Translations under genes and position numbers: made by a program
Source: Gemmatimonadota bacterium
GTDB taxonomy: Bacteria; Gemmatimonadota; Gemmatimonadetes; Longimicrobiales; Gaopeijiaceae
Length of the DNA: 64,000 nt
Reading direction: 5' to 3'
NCBI GenBank assembly: GCA_022826565.1
Contig: JAJDUP010000049.1
Span: 1 to 64,000 of the forward strand
Part shown: piece after piece, positions 8,760-17,924 of the stretch
How positions within the stretch are numbered: position 1 is the first letter of the stretch
Layout: the number at the start of each line of letters is the position of its first letter
The notes under the pieces: model-generated
What the model was told of the DNA's origin: nothing
Seen by the model: only the letters and a program-made list of their open reading frames with translations
Database searches by the model: none

Positions 8760-9595
8760 CGGCGCGCCTCGCCGTGCCTGCGCCGGATATCCCACAGAAC
8801 CAGCCCAATCAATGCCATCACGAAAAGGAGCGTGACAGATGCTCCAGCGGCAAGAGCCGGAAAACCGGCCTGCGGGCGGGCCGTCCATGCGAAGATCTGC
8901 GTCGGCAGAGAGGTGAGGGGGTCGCTGGGAGATACCGGTGCGAAGGTGGTGAAGCTGGCGGCGCCGATGATCAGCAGCGGAGCCGCGGCCCCGACCGCCC
9001 GCACGAGGGCCGCAGAGCAACCCTTGACGATACCCGCCGCCGCCGCGCGCAGCACCTGTTCGCGCACGACCTGCCACCGCGTGGCTCCGAGGGCCAGGGC
9101 ATTCCAGCGGAGGGATTCCGGGACGGACGCCAGCGCCCTCCTGGAATTCGCGATCACCCTGGGGACCGTGAGCACGCCAAGCGTAAGGCCTCCCGCCAGA
9201 ATGCTGGGCCCCAGGCCCATCCCCCGCACGAAGAGCGCAAGGCCGGCGATCCCGTACACGACCGGCGGGACTCCCGCGAGGTTGGCCAGGACCGATGCCA
9301 GGAAACGCCAGGCACGCGTGCGGGGAGCGTACTCCTCGAGATAGACGGCGGCTCCGACGCCCACCGGCACGGCAATCGCCGCCGTGAGAATGGCGAGCCA
9401 GAGAGTTCCGGCCACAGCCGCAAGCAGGCCGGAATGGGCCGAAATGCCGGCATCGGGACCTCTTCCCGCGTTGAGCAGCATGACCACGGCCAACATGCAC
9501 AGGGCCGCCAACGTGATTCCCGCTGCGACCCCGCCCAGCGCCCGCAGCCAGCGCCGGACGCGGTGGGTCTCGCGGCTCCGGGCGGGGGCGCTCAT
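8756..9595 (-). CDS. pstA: Phosphate ABC transporter permease PstA
   Basis: Inner-membrane permease of 279 residues with six predicted membrane segments. The BPD-transp-1 domain starts at LLAAVAGTLWLAILTAAIAV. AALVRAVGAAAPLLIIGAA corresponds to the PstA region facing the ATPase, and ALALGATRWQVV is the coupling helix (EAA-like loop). It pairs with PstC to form the channel. It is coupled upstream to pstC (ATGA) and downstream to pstB (ATGA). Length and topology are normal; the gene is intact even though its partner ATPase is diverged. Confidence 0.92.
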   Translation of the reverse strand: MSAPARSRETHRVRRWLRALGGVAAGITLAALCMLAVVMLLNAGRGPDAGISAHSGLLAAVAGTLWLAILTAAIAVPVGVGAAVYLEEYAPRTRAWRFLASVLANLAGVPPVVYGIAGLALFVRGMGLGPSILAGGLTLGVLTVPRVIANSRRALASVPESLRWNALALGATRWQVVREQVLRAAAAGIVKGCSAALVRAVGAAAPLLIIGAASFTTFAPVSPSDPLTSLPTQIFAWTARPQAGFPALAAGASVTLLFVMALIGLVLWDIRRRHGEARR

Positions 9596-10521
9596 GACCG
9601 GGAGCCGCCTGGGGCGTCCGCTTGGCCCCTGGAGACGAGTGCGCGGCCGAGCGCATGCATCCCGAAGGTGAGCAGGAGCAGGACGGCGGCGACCGCGAAG
9701 CAGGCCCCGTACTCGATGCTGCCGGGCGCAAGATCACCCATGCTGGCCTGCGCGAGGAAGCTCGTGAGGGTGCGGACACCTTCCAGCGGATTCCAGCTCA
9801 CGCCGGTCGGATTGCCCGCGGCGAGCGTTACGATCATGGTTTCGCCCACGGCCCGCGTCATTGCCAGAACGACCGATCCGAGGACGCCGAGCCAGGCCGC
9901 CGGCAACGCGAGGCGCAGCACCGCCCGCTCCCTGGTCGCACCGAGGGCCACAGCCTGGCGAAGAACGGAACGGGGCACCGCTCCCAGCGCCTCCCGGGAC
10001 AGCACGACGATGGTGGGCAGGATCATGAGGCCCACGACAAGGCAGGCCGAGATCCCGTTGAAAGCCTCCAGCCCGGGCCACACACCCTTCAGCGCCGGGG
10101 TGACGAAATTGAGCGCAAAGTACCCGTACACGACCGCGGGGACGGAACTGAGTGCGGCGACGGCCGCGTTCATGACCGAAGCGGTGCGCTTCCCCGCGTA
10201 GAATTCCAGAAAGACCGCCAGTACCAGGGCAACGGGCAGCGCCATGACGGTGGCGCCCCAGGCGATCTGTGCCGTGCCGGCGAGCAGGGGCAGAATGCCG
10301 AAACCCGGCTCTTCTGCCGAAGGCGTCCACGCAAGGTCGGCCAGGAACCGCGACAGGGGGACATCGGCGAAGAACCGCACCGTCTCCAGTCCGAGTGCCC
10401 CGATCACGGCCGCCGCCGACGCCACCGCCAGCGCCGTGCAGCCGAGAAGCAGCCCGCCCATGAGACGCTCGCGTGGATCCGATCGCGGGTGTGCCCCCGT
10501 GGACGACCGAAACGCCGTCAT
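9592..10521 (-). CDS. pstC: Phosphate ABC transporter permease PstC
   Basis: Permease of 309 residues. The start is the ATG at 10521 (MTAFRSSTGAHPRSD), which overlaps the pstS stop by ATGA; the longer open frame upstream is antisense noise inside pstS. The motif FGILPLLAGTAQIAWGATVM opens the permease domain, VALGATRERAVLRLALPAA is the coupling loop, and MTRAVGETMIVTLAAGNP is typical of PstC. Six or seven membrane segments are expected. It forms the heterodimeric channel with PstA. Confidence 0.92.
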   Translation of the reverse strand: MTAFRSSTGAHPRSDPRERLMGGLLLGCTALAVASAAAVIGALGLETVRFFADVPLSRFLADLAWTPSAEEPGFGILPLLAGTAQIAWGATVMALPVALVLAVFLEFYAGKRTASVMNAAVAALSSVPAVVYGYFALNFVTPALKGVWPGLEAFNGISACLVVGLMILPTIVVLSREALGAVPRSVLRQAVALGATRERAVLRLALPAAWLGVLGSVVLAMTRAVGETMIVTLAAGNPTGVSWNPLEGVRTLTSFLAQASMGDLAPGSIEYGACFAVAAVLLLLTFGMHALGRALVSRGQADAPGGSRS

Positions 10522-11513
10522 GGCGCCTCTCCGCGCGTGCGCGCCAACAGGTCGAGCCCGCGCCCGTATTCCGCCGCCGGCAACGCTACGTATCCCGTCG
10601 TGCGGCTCAGGCGTGCGGCCGAAGCCACAAAGTGGTGGACGAAGTCGTAGACATCGCGCCGCGTGAGCGACCCGAGGGCGACATACAGGTACAGGTCGCG
10701 CGACAGGGGACTGTAGCGACCGTCGGAGACCGCCTCTCCGGTCGGGAGCACGCAACCGAACCCCGTATCGACCGCGACGGTGCGCAGCACGGTGCGATCC
10801 GTGACGGTCGCGGCGGATCCGAGGTATCCCAGGGCCCACCTGTCACCCGCGACTCCACGCGCGATGAGATTGTCGTCTTCGGTCTGGTAGTAGTCCACGC
10901 GGCTCGCGCCCGGGCGGCCCACGACCACGTTGGTGAAGAAGTCGAAGGTGCCGGAGTCGCTCCCCGGTCCGAACAGCCGAATCGTCTCCGCGGGCAGCGC
11001 CGGCCGCAGATCCCTCCACCGCCGCACCGGACTGGACGGCTCCCAGAGACGCGCCAGTTCACCGAGCGTGAGACACTCCAGCACCGTGTTGGCGGCGTTG
11101 ACCACGATCGCGATGCCGTCTCTTGCCACGGGAATCCCCAGGTAGTCGATTCCCGCCGCGCGGCACAGGGCCGCTTCCGCTGTTGAAATCGGTCTGGAAG
11201 CTCCCGAGACGTCGATTCCTCCCTCGCACAGGCGACGGAGTCCGCCCACCGTGCCGGACGTGGCCACCACGATCCGCGCGTCGGGCCGCGCCGCGGCGAG
11301 GTCGTCCGCCACCGCGACCGAAAGCGGATAAAGGCTGCTGGAACCGCCGACGCGCACGACCCGTCCGCCCTCTCCGCCGCACGCCGCCGTGAGCACCGCA
11401 AGCAGTCCCGCGCACGCCGGCGCGGACATCGCGGGGAGTCCCCGGCGCGCCGCCGCGAGCACGGCAGGAGGTGCCCGGCAGGCCGCCCCCAGCGACCGGG
11501 CGCGCGGCTTCAT
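10518..11513 (-). CDS. pstS: Phosphate-binding lipoprotein PstS
   Basis: Periplasmic phosphate-binding protein, 331 residues. A lipoprotein signal ends at LLAVLTAACGG, so the mature protein is likely membrane-anchored. The phosphate loops are visible as VGGSSSLYPL, ATSGTVGGLRRLCEGGIDVSGASR and GPGSDSGTFDFF, the last holding the Arg/Ser/Thr cluster that contacts phosphate in PstS proteins. A Met about 28 residues in is an alternative start closer to the lipobox. It is coupled to phoR upstream (ATGA) and pstC downstream (ATGA). Expression is expected to respond to PhoB, but I could not identify a convincing Pho box in front of it because it lies inside the operon. Confidence 0.92.
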   Translation of the reverse strand: MKPRARSLGAACRAPPAVLAAARRGLPAMSAPACAGLLAVLTAACGGEGGRVVRVGGSSSLYPLSVAVADDLAAARPDARIVVATSGTVGGLRRLCEGGIDVSGASRPISTAEAALCRAAGIDYLGIPVARDGIAIVVNAANTVLECLTLGELARLWEPSSPVRRWRDLRPALPAETIRLFGPGSDSGTFDFFTNVVVGRPGASRVDYYQTEDDNLIARGVAGDRWALGYLGSAATVTDRTVLRTVAVDTGFGCVLPTGEAVSDGRYSPLSRDLYLYVALGSLTRRDVYDFVHHFVASAARLSRTTGYVALPAAEYGRGLDLLARTRGEAP

Positions 11514-13234
11514 CTTGCACGCGGAATGGTGAAGGTGATCGTGGTGCCCGCCCCCCAGATGCTGCTGGCGTCGACCGCGCCACCCATGCTGGACACCAGG
11601 TGACGAACGATCGCCAGCCCCAGCCCCGTCCCGCCCTCCTCGCGCGACCTGGCCGCATCCACGCGGTAGAAGCGCTCGAAGATCCTGGGCAGCGCGGCGG
11701 CCGGAATCCCGGACCCATTGTCTTCCACGGCTACAACCAGGCGACTCCCGGAAGACCCGATGTCTACCGAGATCCGCGCTTCGGCCTCGGGTACATATCG
11801 TATCGAGTTCTCGAAGAGATTGCGGAAGACCTGGTAGGTGGCCGCCTCGTCACCGAGCGCCTCGCCTCTCCCCGCAATCTCGAAATCGATCGCGCGGGCG
11901 GCCGCTCTGTCGCGCAACTCCGTCCAGGCCGACCGCGCAACGTCCTCCAGCGCGAACGACTCCTTCTCGGGACGCCATGCCCCCGATTCATACCTGGAGA
12001 GGTCGAGCAGGTCGTCTACCAGGCGCTGAAGGCGAACGGTGTTGCCTTCGATGGACCGCAGGAACCGGCCGCGAAGGTCCTTCGGCAGGCTCTCGTCGAG
12101 GACCGTCTCGGCCGCAGCCCGGATCACGGTGAGCGGCGTCTTGAGTTCGTGGGAGGCGTTGGCGACGAAATCGGCCCGGACCGCCTCGAGCCGCCTGATC
12201 TCGGTGATGTCGACGATCAGCACGACCGCTCCGCCATCCGTGCCCCGCTTCGTGCGCACCTCCAGTTCACGCTCGCCGAGCCGCAGCTCCAGGCGGCCTT
12301 CGCGGCGCACGACCGACGCCTCCAGCAGGTCACGCAGGACGGGATCGCGCACGATCGACCCCACCGGCGAGAACGGTATGACATCGGTGAGCCCGAGGAG
12401 CTGCCGGGCGGCAGGATTGATGCGGAGGACGCGGGCGTCGTTGGTCAGCGCCATCAGCCCCTCGCCCACCTCGTCCATGAGCTGAGCCAGCTCGTCCCGT
12501 TCCCGCGTGACCCGGCCGACCTGATCCTCGAGTTCGCCCCGGACCCGGTTGGCGGCCGAAGCCACCCGCGCCAGCTCGATCACGCGGGGCAGCCTGACCC
12601 GTGCACCGGGGGGCTCGTTGGCCCCGATCCTGGCCAGCAGGACACGAATATCGCGCAGCACCCGCACCGTGCCGCCCGCGCCGCGGTCCAGCGCGACCAC
12701 GGCTACCGCACCCGCGGCGAATGCCGCGAAGGCGGCCCACATGGCCAGACGGGACGCGGCGTCGTGCATCGGTTCGGCCGGAGCGCCCAGTCGCAGGACC
12801 GCCTGCTCCCCGCCCCGATACAATCGAACCGCGCTGAACAGGTAGGGGCGGCCATCGACCGCGCTGGTCCGGTTCGACGACGACCGCAGCCGGTTCAGCG
12901 CCCCCGCCACCTCGGGGCGGGCGACGACCCCGCCGCCGTCCGCCTCCACGGTGCCAAGGTTCGAATCCGCGACCAGGCGCTGGTTCGCATCGAACACGCT
13001 GACCCTGTACCCGGTGGAGAGCGCAAGCGCGCTGGTGATGCTGTCCAGGGCGACACCCCCCGAGGCGCGCAATCGGCCGGCGCCGAGCTCCGCGGCCGCG
13101 GCGAGGTGCTGCTGTCCCTGAGAGTACATGACCTGCGTCGCCGCGGCGCGCACCACCAACCACGCAGCCGCCACGGCCACCACCACGCACCCGGAGGTCG
13201 CGAGCGCGGTCGCAAGTCTCAGCGGAAGCCTCAT
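11510..13234 (-). CDS. phoR: Phosphate-regulon sensor kinase PhoR
   Basis: Membrane histidine kinase of 574 residues. One membrane helix lies near 10-33 and a second near 160-182, with an extracytoplasmic region between. HAMP-like and PAS domains follow (about 185-345). HisKA has SHELKTPL with the phospho-accepting His362. HATPase motifs are NLFENSIRY, DNGSGIP and GTGLGLAIV. The start is the ATG at 13234, 13 bases after the phoB stop, and the gene ends over the pstS start (ATGA). The extracytoplasmic sensor loop is longer than in E. coli PhoR, as in the PhoR/PnpS type of many non-enteric bacteria. The identification rests on phoB and pst neighbours. Confidence 0.9.
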   Translation of the reverse strand: MRLPLRLATALATSGCVVVAVAAAWLVVRAAATQVMYSQGQQHLAAAAELGAGRLRASGGVALDSITSALALSTGYRVSVFDANQRLVADSNLGTVEADGGGVVARPEVAGALNRLRSSSNRTSAVDGRPYLFSAVRLYRGGEQAVLRLGAPAEPMHDAASRLAMWAAFAAFAAGAVAVVALDRGAGGTVRVLRDIRVLLARIGANEPPGARVRLPRVIELARVASAANRVRGELEDQVGRVTRERDELAQLMDEVGEGLMALTNDARVLRINPAARQLLGLTDVIPFSPVGSIVRDPVLRDLLEASVVRREGRLELRLGERELEVRTKRGTDGGAVVLIVDITEIRRLEAVRADFVANASHELKTPLTVIRAAAETVLDESLPKDLRGRFLRSIEGNTVRLQRLVDDLLDLSRYESGAWRPEKESFALEDVARSAWTELRDRAAARAIDFEIAGRGEALGDEAATYQVFRNLFENSIRYVPEAEARISVDIGSSGSRLVVAVEDNGSGIPAAALPRIFERFYRVDAARSREEGGTGLGLAIVRHLVSSMGGAVDASSIWGAGTTITFTIPRAR

Positions 13235-13247
13235 CCCCGAAGCGCCC

Positions 13248-14000
13248 TCAAGCCGATTCCCGCTCGCGAAGCCTGTATCCGACCCCCCGCACGGTTTCGA
13301 TCCACGCCCCCACCGGACCCAGCTTGGAGCGCAGGCGCCGGACGTGCATGTCAACCGTCCGGGTGCGAATCCGGGCAGCGACTTCAGGGTCGGTATCCCA
13401 GATCTCGCCGAGCAGTTCGTCGCGTGTCCGCACCTGTCCCCGCCGCTCCAACAGGACCTTCAGCAGTCTGTACTCCGTCGGGGTGACCGGAACCGTCGAG
13501 CCCTCCAGCGTGACCTCCGTGGCATCGAGGTTCACGCGCAGGGCGCCCACTTCGAGAAACCGCCCACCCCCCGTTGTAGCGACACCGTCAGCCCTGGCAC
13601 GCCGGAGGATCGCGTCGACCCGCAACACGAGCTCCCGCGGGCTGAAGGGCTTGGCAACGTAGTCGTCGGCCCCCATCTCCAGCCCCTCGATCCGCTGCAT
13701 CTCCTCCCCCTTGGCCGAGATGACGATTACCGGCAGGCCACGGGTGGCCGGGTCGCGGCGGATGGAGGCCAGCACCTCGTCTCCCGAGAGTTCCGGGAGC
13801 ATCCTGTCGAGGATCAGCAGGTCGGGGATGTCCCTGTGAAGGGAGTTCAGTCCGCCGATGCCACCGCTTTCCGTGTCGACCCGGTACCCCGCCCGGGTCA
13901 GCTGGTGCGCGACAACCGAGCTGATCCCGGGGTCGTCCTCGATAACCAGGATGCGGGGCCGCGGCTCTCGGCTCCCCGACCCGGCGCGCGCCGCAGCCAA
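13248..14000 (-). CDS. phoB: Phosphate-regulon response regulator PhoB
   Basis: OmpR-class response regulator, 250 residues. The receiver domain has the acidic pocket IEDD, the phosphorylation site Asp65 (LLILDRMLPELSG) and the switch Lys in VAKPFSP. The winged helix has TPTEYRLLKVLLERRG and the recognition region RTVDMHVRRLRSKLG. The start appears to be a TTG at 14000, one base after the TGA of the upstream acyltransferase gene. There is no Met before the receiver, so a non-ATG start is needed. It heads the phoBR-pstSCAB-phoU block, yet may be cotranscribed with the acyltransferase gene. Confidence 0.92.
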   Translation of the reverse strand: MAAARAGSGSREPRPRILVIEDDPGISSVVAHQLTRAGYRVDTESGGIGGLNSLHRDIPDLLILDRMLPELSGDEVLASIRRDPATRGLPVIVISAKGEEMQRIEGLEMGADDYVAKPFSPRELVLRVDAILRRARADGVATTGGGRFLEVGALRVNLDATEVTLEGSTVPVTPTEYRLLKVLLERRGQVRTRDELLGEIWDTDPEVAARIRTRTVDMHVRRLRSKLGPVGAWIETVRGVGYRLRERESA

Positions 14001-14001
14001 G

Positions 14002-15243
14002 TCAACCGCTCCGCCCGACCTCGTTCACGATCGCGAGCACCTCTTCCTCCGAGAGCGTGTGGTCGCCCTCCTTCGCGACATCGAAGATCCGCCGGCAGAG
14101 TTCGGCGTCGTCGGCGTCGTAGCCCCGCCCCGCCAGCCAGTACCGAACGTTGGAAATCCCGGACATCGGGCCCACCTCGATCTCCTGGGCGCGGCCCACC
14201 ATCGATGCCGGCACCCCCGAATAGACACGATCGGCCAGCCAGTCGGCCCCCTTGGCTTCCGCCTTGACGATCGCCGCCGCATGCACCCCGGTCGCGGTCC
14301 GGAAGGCATCTCCGCCGAGGACCGGGTAGTTGAGCGGCAACGGCAGATTGCACTCCCGGGAGACGAGTTCGCAGTAGGCGGCGAGGTGCGTCAGGTCGGC
14401 TTCGTGGACGCCGGCCAAGGCCAGATTGACCAGCAGGAGGTCCATCTCGACGTTGCCCACGCGTTCTCCGATCCCCAGGGCGGTCCCGTGGATCCGGTCG
14501 GCCCCTCCCTCGATCGCGGCCAGCGCGTTGGCCAGACCGAGCCCGCGGTCGCGGTGGCCGTGCCAGTCGAGCTTCACATTCTCGCCCGACGGACCGATGA
14601 TCGCGTGCTTGACGAACCTCACCAGGGCCCTCACCCCCGAGGGCGTCGCGTGGCCCACGGTGTCCGAGAGGCAGATTCGGCGCGCGCCCCACTCGATCGC
14701 GTTCCCGTAGAGCGCCATGAGCGTTTCCGGGTCGGCCCTGGTGGTGTCCTCGGTCACGAACATGACGGGCAGGCCCTCTCGCACGCCGAACGACACCGCC
14801 GCCTCGGCCGTCCTGAGCATGTGATCCAGCGTCCATCCCTCCGCGAACCTGCGAATGGGCGAACTCCCGATGAAGGCGGCCACCTCGATCGGCACGCCGG
14901 TATCCTGCGCGATCCGTACGATGGGCTCGATATCGGACACGATCGTCCTGGCAGCGCAGTTGACGTCGATGGACAGCCCCGCGTCCCGCACCTCCTCGCA
15001 GAGCCGGGTCACATCCGCCACCGCCCGGGGCCCCGCCGCGGGCAGACCGATGTCCGCCGCGTGGATGCCCAGCCCGTCCATCATGTGGATCAGCCGGATC
15101 TTGGTTGCGATGGGAGGGTCGGTGGCCGAGGGAGACTGCAGGCCGTCCCTCAGCGTCTCGTCGTCGAGTTCCACGTGCCGGCCCCAGGCCAGCGTGTCGA
15201 ACTCCTCCACGTTCCAGTCATGGATCAGTCGGCTCTCATCCAT
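14002..15243 (-). CDS. HMGL-family acyltransferase, isopropylmalate/homocitrate synthase-like
   Basis: TIM-barrel Claisen-type enzyme of the HMG-CoA lyase/isopropylmalate synthase superfamily, 413 residues. The metal and catalytic motif is DETLRDGLQS at 28-37, with Arg32 and Asp33. DWHGHRDRGLGLANA supplies the HxH metal ligands, and HGTALGIGERVGN closes the active site. It lacks the roughly 100-residue LeuA regulatory domain, so it fits the short homocitrate synthase or citramalate synthase group, or a lyase; the 2-oxoacid is not decidable. The start is the ATG at 15243, overlapping the nucleotidyltransferase stop by 8 bases. phoB starts one base after its stop. Confidence 0.78.
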   Translation of the reverse strand: MDESRLIHDWNVEEFDTLAWGRHVELDDETLRDGLQSPSATDPPIATKIRLIHMMDGLGIHAADIGLPAAGPRAVADVTRLCEEVRDAGLSIDVNCAARTIVSDIEPIVRIAQDTGVPIEVAAFIGSSPIRRFAEGWTLDHMLRTAEAAVSFGVREGLPVMFVTEDTTRADPETLMALYGNAIEWGARRICLSDTVGHATPSGVRALVRFVKHAIIGPSGENVKLDWHGHRDRGLGLANALAAIEGGADRIHGTALGIGERVGNVEMDLLLVNLALAGVHEADLTHLAAYCELVSRECNLPLPLNYPVLGGDAFRTATGVHAAAIVKAEAKGADWLADRVYSGVPASMVGRAQEIEVGPMSGISNVRYWLAGRGYDADDAELCRRIFDVAKEGDHTLSEEEVLAIVNEVGRSG

Positions 15244-16246
15244 CTGGACACCCCGCGCATACTTCCGAATGGTCAACGATGCTGAGCGACCCGTCGAAAT
15301 CCCGTACCACCGCGCCGCTCCCGACAATGGACCGCCGGAGTCGGCATCCCGCCACCGTCGCCCCGCTCCCCACGATCGTGTCCGTGAGTACGGAATCAAT
15401 CACGCGGGCTCCAGCCTCCACGGTAACGTTATCGCCAATCCGGCACCCGGTCACGCACGCGCCGTCCTCGATCCGCGCCAAAGCCGACACGGCGGATCCC
15501 TCCACGCGCGCGGTCTTCGCCACGCCTCCGCGTCCCGCCGCGACCAGATGACGGTTCGCTTCGAGCACGGCACCGACATTCCCGGCGTCGAGCCACGTCC
15601 CCACCGGCGCCGTCGCGATCCGCGCCCCCGCGTCGACCATGTACTGGAAGGCGTCGGTCAGGTAGAACTCCCCGGAGGGCGCGGGACCGGCCGCGAGGGT
15701 GTGTCGTATGCCCTCGAAGAGGAGTTCATGGTCCCTGATGAAGTAGAGTCCGATGTTGGCCAGCCGGGAAACGGGCTCGCGCGGTTTCTCCACGATGCGC
15801 CGCATGTCGCCGGAGGGATCGGTCACGATGACGCCATAGCGCTCGTAGTCGTCCACCTCCCTGGCCCAGATCACGCCCGCCCTGCCCGGATCCAGCGTCC
15901 GCGCCAGCCCCAGATCGGCCTCGAACAGCGTGTCGGCGAAGACGATCAGCAGCTCGTCATCGGCCCACGGCTCGGCCAGCCCGATGGCGCCAGCCGTGCC
16001 GTCCTGCACCTCCTGCACGACGTAGCGCGGGATCACCTGCGGGTACCTCTCCGCGATGTGCGCCCGGATCGATCCCTCGAGGTGCCCCACCACGAAGACG
16101 ATCTCCCCGATCCCCGCCTCGAGCAGGTCGTCCAGGATGTAATCGAGGACGGGTTTGCCGGCGACGCGCACGAGCGGCTTGGGGATCAGGTGGGTATGCG
16201 GCCGGAGCCGGGTTCCCTTTCCCGCGAGAGGAATGACGGCTTTCAT
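15236..16246 (-). CDS. Sugar-nucleotide pyrophosphorylase, GlmU/RmlA type
   Basis: Nucleotidyltransferase of 336 residues that should join a sugar 1-phosphate to an NTP. The N-terminal domain has AGKGTRLRPHTHLIPKPLV, the nucleotide and sugar-phosphate loop, and later FADTLFEADL (metal-binding Asp), VEKPREP and the GTWLDAGNV motif of RmlA-like enzymes. From about 245 onward there are left-handed beta-helix hexapeptides (VEGSAVSALARIEDGACVTG and on), so the enzyme has a LbH tail like GlmU or archaeal bifunctional enzymes. The tail is short (about 80 residues) and may only serve trimerisation. Substrate sugar unknown. First gene of the long minus-strand series. Confidence 0.85.
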   Translation of the reverse strand: MKAVIPLAGKGTRLRPHTHLIPKPLVRVAGKPVLDYILDDLLEAGIGEIVFVVGHLEGSIRAHIAERYPQVIPRYVVQEVQDGTAGAIGLAEPWADDELLIVFADTLFEADLGLARTLDPGRAGVIWAREVDDYERYGVIVTDPSGDMRRIVEKPREPVSRLANIGLYFIRDHELLFEGIRHTLAAGPAPSGEFYLTDAFQYMVDAGARIATAPVGTWLDAGNVGAVLEANRHLVAAGRGGVAKTARVEGSAVSALARIEDGACVTGCRIGDNVTVEAGARVIDSVLTDTIVGSGATVAGCRLRRSIVGSGAVVRDFDGSLSIVDHSEVCAGCPDG

Positions 16247-16466
16247 GGATGCGGGGTGCGCTCATGGTTCGGGCCGGCGGCCCCGGCGCGCCGATCGTCG
16301 CCTGCCCCGCACGGCGGTGAGGTCATGACTGAAGATAGCGGTCCCGCGCCTCGGTTGACCGTGGGCATGTGCCTGCTACAGCTTTGGATGGGAGCCTTGA
16401 GTCGGTGCCCCGGGCAGGTCGCAGGCCCACTCTGACAAGATCCACTGTCGAGCCGCAGAAGCGAGA

Positions 16467-16892
16467 ATGTCGAAGGCAGCCACCAGGCAGGCAAAGCGCG
16501 ACGGCATGGATTCCGTCGATGCGGAATTGAGAGGACGGACGTACGCGATTCCCTTCAGCACGATCTGGCAGGCGCTCGTGACCTTGACCTCGGGCAGACT
16601 CCGCGGCTGGAGGATCGCGTACAAGGACGAGCATCTCGGTGTAATCGAGGCTCGTGTGCGCAACCTGTTGCGGCCCGCCCCTGCCAGGGCCATGATCTCG
16701 ATCGGGTTGGACGCAAACGCCCAGACCTGCCTGAATGTCTCCCTCATCGCCACGGACGAGACCGTCAACGGCGAGACCAACCCGCGGCGTCTCCGCCGCC
16801 TCATCGAAGCGCTGGATCGCATGCTCGGCGTGCGTCCGGAACAACTGCTGGATTCCGGGTCCGCAATCCCGTCCGAGGCGGCCGGGTCATAG
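16467..16892 (+). CDS. Unknown 141-residue protein, possibly DUF1499-like
   Basis: Soluble-looking protein without signal peptide or membrane segment. The central part (YAIPFSTIWQALVTL, GWRIAYKDEHLGVIEARV) resembles the strand-helix pattern of DUF1499-type proteins, in which a conserved Trp and an acidic-Gly turn precede a beta hairpin. This is a weak similarity seen by eye. It is divergent from the nucleotidyltransferase gene and 38 bases upstream of a lipoprotein gene on the same strand. No function is proposed. Confidence 0.6.
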   Translation: MSKAATRQAKRDGMDSVDAELRGRTYAIPFSTIWQALVTLTSGRLRGWRIAYKDEHLGVIEARVRNLLRPAPARAMISIGLDANAQTCLNVSLIATDETVNGETNPRRLRRLIEALDRMLGVRPEQLLDSGSAIPSEAAGS

Positions 16893-16930
16893 CAGTCCGT
16901 GGAACAGGTCCCCGCTGCATTCGGACGGCG

Positions 16931-17911
16931 ATGAAGCGCCATGGTGGCGTCCGCGGAATCCGCGTGATTGCCCGGCCTGCGCATGCGGCGCTCGTCACTC
17001 TTCTGCTGGCAACCTGCGCCGCCGATCCGGTCGAAGACAGGCCCGCGCAGACCCCCGGCGATCCCGGCGCGTCCCCTCGCTCGGAGGTCGAACCGGGCAC
17101 GGCGGGCACGACGTATCGGCGGACCGTGGCATTCGTCGGCACCTCGCGGGATTCGTCGATGTTCGTGCCCTGGGAATTCGCGAACCGGGTCGAACCGGAC
17201 CGCATCCTTCGCTCCACGCGCGGCTGGCTTGGAAGGGCCGGGGAATGGCGGCTCTTCGTCGAGGACGACTGGTCGACCGAAACGACCCGCTCTCCCTGGC
17301 GGATCGTGCCGCGCGGACCTGCGAGGCTGATCGTCGGGATGGACGACGCGCTGCAGGAGATCTACTTCCAGGAGGGCGTGCGCGATCTGTCGGTGCGAAT
17401 GGGCGAAGTCATCGCGGAGTGGGGCGGTCAGCGGGGAGAGACCTACCGTTTGCTGCACGGGACTTCACGTCTGGCCGGGGTCGAGACGAGCGGCCTCGTA
17501 CTCGATGCCCTGACCGCCAGACCGAACGAATCCGGCGAGGTCACCGAACTGGCCTTGCTGACCGGGGGCCCCCGCTTCCAGCTTCTCTTCGCCGATTCCG
17601 AAGGGTCCGATCCATACCGCGCCTGGGCAAGGCTCGATACCGCCACCCTCTCGTGGCCCGAAGTCGAGGTAGCGTGGCCGGAACTCTACACCTTCGAGCG
17701 TGCCCGCCGCGATATCCCGGTGGTATGGACCATCTCGGCCACCGATCCCGAACTGACCGGCCGCCTCGAAGCCGTGAGCTCCCACCAGCATACGATGCGG
17801 GGGACCGGCGCGCGTCTGCCCGCCCTCGGCGTGTATGAAATCACCGGATCCGTCACCATCGATTCGGAGCGCATCGAGGTGATCGGCTTCCTGCGCCACC
17901 TGCAGCGGTGA
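16931..17911 (+). CDS. Putative lipoprotein of unknown function
   Basis: 326 residues. The N-terminus is basic, then hydrophobic (HAALVTLLLATCAAD), ending in a lipobox-like LLATC, so it is probably an outer-membrane-facing lipoprotein. The mature chain starts with a Pro/Gly-rich linker followed by a mixed alpha/beta domain rich in Trp and Arg (EWRLFVEDDW, SPWRIVPRGPARLIVGMDD). I do not recognise the domain. It is followed 13 bases later by the DUF445 gene, so the two are probably cotranscribed. Confidence 0.62.
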   Translation: MKRHGGVRGIRVIARPAHAALVTLLLATCAADPVEDRPAQTPGDPGASPRSEVEPGTAGTTYRRTVAFVGTSRDSSMFVPWEFANRVEPDRILRSTRGWLGRAGEWRLFVEDDWSTETTRSPWRIVPRGPARLIVGMDDALQEIYFQEGVRDLSVRMGEVIAEWGGQRGETYRLLHGTSRLAGVETSGLVLDALTARPNESGEVTELALLTGGPRFQLLFADSEGSDPYRAWARLDTATLSWPEVEVAWPELYTFERARRDIPVVWTISATDPELTGRLEAVSSHQHTMRGTGARLPALGVYEITGSVTIDSERIEVIGFLRHLQR

Positions 17912-17924
17912 CCGGACGCAGCCG

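Noticed and set aside
11471..13486. Long plus-strand open frame antisense to phoR
   Set aside because: It is rich in Arg, Pro and Gly with no family-like sequence and lies wholly opposite a clear histidine kinase gene; a by-product of high GC.
16355..16382. TTGACC-16-TACAGC as promoter of the 16467 gene
   Set aside because: Weak match to the -10 box and no supporting context; not listed as a feature.
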